Source: DASZVN01 sp035547055 (GTDB lineage Bacteria; Pseudomonadota; Alphaproteobacteria; Rhizobiales; Methylopilaceae). From it: a stretch of 22,656 nt of DNA. The translations under genes and the position numbers were made by a program. The notes under the pieces were generated by a model, which saw only the letters and a program-made list of their open reading frames with translations, did no database searches and was not told the origin of the DNA. The DNA is taken from contig DASZVN010000207.1 of NCBI GenBank assembly GCA_035547055.1, positions 1-22,656 of the forward strand. Direction: 5' to 3'. Positions within the stretch are counted from its first letter, which is position 1. Each line of letters begins with the position of its first letter. Of the stretch, positions 20,765 through 22,656 are shown piece by piece.

Positions 20765-21049
20765 ATGGCGAGGGGCGCGTGGTTGGTACTGGCCGCGGGC
20801 GTCACGCTCGCCTCGGCTGCGGCGGCGCAGGAAAGCAACGCCGCCATCAAGCCGGACTGCGCCGGGGACTATAGCCGCCTCTGCTACACACTCCCGGTCA
20901 CCGACCCGCGCGCCGGCGGCTGCCTGCAAAGCCATTTCCAGGAGCTGTCGCCGGGCTGCCAGGCCGCGCTGAAGGGCGGCCCCCTCCTGGAAGGCGGCCC
21001 GAGCGAAGACCTCGCCCCGCCGCTGAAGCCGCAGCCCGGCCCGCCCTGA
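20765..21049 (+). CDS. Small secreted cysteine-rich-repeat protein
   Basis: A 94-residue protein. A signal peptide (MARGAWLVLAAGVTLASAAAA, cleaved before QESN) is followed by a single copy of the cysteine-rich repeat found in Golgi GLG1 and in small proteobacterial periplasmic proteins: CAGDYSRLCYTLPVTD, then GGCLQSHFQELSPGCQAAL, with four cysteines in the C-x7-C, C-x11-C pattern. A proline-rich tail ends the protein. Function in bacteria is unknown. GAGGG lies ahead of ATG 20765, and the in-frame extension to 20681 overlaps the divergent promoter area and is not supported. It diverges from the lytic transglycosylase across 157 bases. Confidence 0.8.
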   Translation: MARGAWLVLAAGVTLASAAAAQESNAAIKPDCAGDYSRLCYTLPVTDPRAGGCLQSHFQELSPGCQAALKGGPLLEGGPSEDLAPPLKPQPGPP

Positions 21050-21570
21050 GCGGAGGGCGGCCGGGTGATTTTTCACACATCCTCCAAGTGGGGGATGCCG
21101 TCCCGGCGCGCTGCCGCGTAGGCTTCTGCACAGACCGAGGAAGAGGCGTCCGGCGGCCGTCGGACGCGCAGGGAGGTTTGCGCTCGCGGACGCGGGTGCC
21201 AATTTTCGGCCCCGTGCAAAGGATTCATTGAGAAAACAACATCATAGCGAAATGACCAATCGTCGCAGGAGACGAAGCGGCGAATGCGGCCGTTGCGACG
21301 TGGAAGCCAGCCACTACTCCATTTCTCTTTTGTAAAAACGTTTCATCGCGGGCGTCGCCTTGCGCCGGAGTCGCTATTGCGGCCGCGTTGTGCCTGCCCC
21401 GTTTTTCGGAACACCGTTCGGATTGATCCGCAGCATTAACGTTCACAAAGGACTTGGCGCCAAATTTTCTCTTGAGTTGAATTTTGTTCTTGCCGGTTGT
21501 GCTAACAAAGTGTTAATGCGCCTCTACGATCGGGGGAATGGCTCCTCCGACCAGGGAGGGGTTCAATCCC
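21050..21570. other. Long intergenic region, AT-richer towards its right half
   Basis: I see no supported gene in these 521 bases. The left part carries a hairpin, GCGTCCG (21146-21152) with CGGACGC (21161-21167). From about 21200 the base composition turns distinctly AT-richer than the rest of the window, with runs such as AAATTTTCTC and GAATTTTGTTC near 21460-21486. GCATTAAC (21433-21440) is inverted as GTTAATGC (21512-21519). The region probably holds the promoter and regulator sites of the curlin-repeat gene. Confidence 0.6.
21503..21515. promoter_or_regulatory. TAACA-AAG-TGTTA palindrome upstream of the curlin-repeat gene
   Basis: A perfect 5+5 inverted repeat with a 3-base centre, 55 bases before the start codon and part of the larger GCATTAAC/GTTAATGC pair. 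A regulator site is plausible but no binding protein can be named. Confidence 0.35.
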
Positions 21571-22656
21571 ATGTCCAAGCGTCTTCTCGCGGCTTCCGTC
21601 AGTGCCGCGGCATTGGTGATGGCTTCCGCGGCGTATGCGGACAACAACTCGGCCTATGTTGATCAGGTCGGCACGGGCAACACCTACAGCGTCACGCAGA
21701 CGACCAGCGGCAACAAGCTCGGCAGCGGCACGACCTATCCCACCTACACGATGCATATCCGCCAGGATTCGACCGGCGGCACGACCGGCAACAGCCTCAC
21801 CGTCAACCAGGGCGGCGGCAACAACAACGTGGTCGGCGTCGACTACTGGGATGGCCACCCGAGCTCGCAGGTCGGCGGGAACAACAGCGCGACGTTCACG
21901 CAGAACGGCGGCAGCAACGTCGTCCAGCGCTTCATTCAGAACAACGACCAGGGGACCGGCGGAGCCAACACGCTGGCGGTGACGCAGACCAACGGCAACA
22001 ACAACAACATCACCGACGCAGACCAGTATACTGACGGTCAGAAGATCGTCATTCTGCAGAACGGCAGCTCCAACGGTCAGGGCGCCGACTTCGCAAGCTC
22101 GTTCTCGAAGGCCAATACGATCACCGGTGCGGTCGGCGCCGGCGGCGCCAGCATCGGCCAGGGCCATCCCATGAATACGGCCGGGATCTACGAGAACGGC
22201 AATCACAACAGCTTCAATGTCGGCCAGGACTGGCAGAACACGCTGATCAGCACCCAGACCGGCAACTACAACTACATCTACGCGGTGCAGAACACCCTTT
22301 CGACCCTGTCGAACACCCAGTCCGGCGACAGCAACGTGCTGCTCGCGACCCAGGGACAGGGCTTCAACGACGGCAATATCAACAACTCGATCCAGAACGA
22401 CCAGGAAGGTGCCGGCGGGAACTTCGCCGAGATCACCCAGCCCGGCATCGCCAACGCGGCCTACAACACCCAGGTCGGCTACCAGAACGTGCTGCACGGG
22501 TCGCAGGCCGGCGAGAGCGGCATCCTCTATGCCCTGACCTACGGCACCCGCAACTCGGTGGACGCCACGCAGGACAGCAACGCGATCGGGAACAAGCTCT
22601 ACGTCTACCAGGGCACCTCGGCGACGAGCGCCAACTACAATTCCGTCGTCTCGATG
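21571..22656 (+). CDS. Secreted curlin-repeat protein, amyloid-like (3' truncated by the window)
   Basis: The frame opens at ATG 21571, with GGGAGGGG 10 bases before it, and stays open for 362 codons to the last base. Residues 1-23 are a signal peptide ending AYA. The rest is rich in Asn, Gln, Gly, Ser and Thr and is built of about nine or more imperfect units of the curlin type, Q-x-G-x-x-N-x5-Q: for example NSAYVDQVGTGNTYSVTQ, NSATFTQNGGSNVVQ, NTLISTQTGNYNYIYAVQ and STLSNTQSGDSNVLLATQ. In CsgA and CsgB such units stack into beta-strand-turn-strand rungs of amyloid fibres exported through CsgG. At more than 362 residues this is over twice CsgA's length. No csgG, csgE or csgF is visible, and the true end lies outside. 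Adhesion or biofilm matrix is inferred. Confidence 0.85.
   Translation, partial: MSKRLLAASVSAAALVMASAAYADNNSAYVDQVGTGNTYSVTQTTSGNKLGSGTTYPTYTMHIRQDSTGGTTGNSLTVNQGGGNNNVVGVDYWDGHPSSQVGGNNSATFTQNGGSNVVQRFIQNNDQGTGGANTLAVTQTNGNNNNITDADQYTDGQKIVILQNGSSNGQGADFASSFSKANTITGAVGAGGASIGQGHPMNTAGIYENGNHNSFNVGQDWQNTLISTQTGNYNYIYAVQNTLSTLSNTQSGDSNVLLATQGQGFNDGNINNSIQNDQEGAGGNFAEITQPGIANAAYNTQVGYQNVLHGSQAGESGILYALTYGTRNSVDATQDSNAIGNKLYVYQGTSATSANYNSVVSM

Noticed and set aside
21225..21446. A 73-codon leftward open frame in the AT-richer spacer
   Set aside because: It has no recognisable domain, no clear ribosome site and lies in what looks like regulatory DNA.
1..22656. CRISPR arrays, complete insertion sequences, phage genes, toxin-antitoxin or known defence systems
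   Set aside because: No regularly spaced repeats, transposase, integrase or defence-type protein was found on either strand; the repeats present are palindromic intergenic units.

Overview
The window is GC-rich chromosomal DNA in which almost every third codon position is G or C. It most likely comes from an alphaproteobacterium, probably of the Rhizobiales (Hyphomicrobiales). I infer this from the housekeeping order CnoX-type thioredoxin, LON-domain protein, Trm112-like protein and UbiH-type hydroxylase, from the codon usage, and from the intergenic palindromic repeats, which resemble those of Bradyrhizobium relatives. Genus-level assignment is not possible by eye.

Left edge (1-3117), housekeeping. 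The C-terminal part of a ubiquinone-biosynthesis FAD hydroxylase runs rightward into a leftward set of Trm112-like protein, LON substrate-binding domain protein and CnoX-like thioredoxin/TPR protein. A tRNA-Gly(GCC) with an encoded CCA follows, backed by a hairpin-and-T-tract terminator.

Centre (3287-19694), an accessory catabolic and transport locus. It holds an aromatic-acid-type MFS importer, two overlapping amidohydrolase-2 family enzymes, a 4,5-dihydroxyphthalate-decarboxylase-like protein, a RidA-family protein, two different 3-hydroxyanthranilate-3,4-dioxygenase-like proteins around a RutB-like cysteine hydrolase, an orphan LivK-type binding protein, an amidase-signature enzyme, a LigM-like tetrahydrofolate-dependent O-demethylase, a dienelactone-hydrolase-like enzyme, and a NitT/TauT-type ABC importer (binding protein, ATPase, two different permeases). 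Taken together I infer uptake and meta-cleavage breakdown of an amino- or amide-bearing, probably O-methylated aromatic compound. The combination resembles parts of the nba (2-nitrobenzoate/3-hydroxyanthranilate) route but is not that operon: the semialdehyde dehydrogenase and the later hydratase, decarboxylase and aldolase steps are absent here. TTGT...ACAA dyads lie upstream of four transcription units and may be operators of a common regulator, which is not in the window. The spacers are full of palindromic repeats of several families.

Right edge (19786-22656), cell envelope. A leftward lytic transglycosylase diverges from a small secreted cysteine-rich-repeat protein. A roughly 520-base, partly AT-richer spacer follows. 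The window ends inside a long secreted Asn/Gln/Gly-rich protein built of curlin-type repeats, whose reading frame stays open to the last base.
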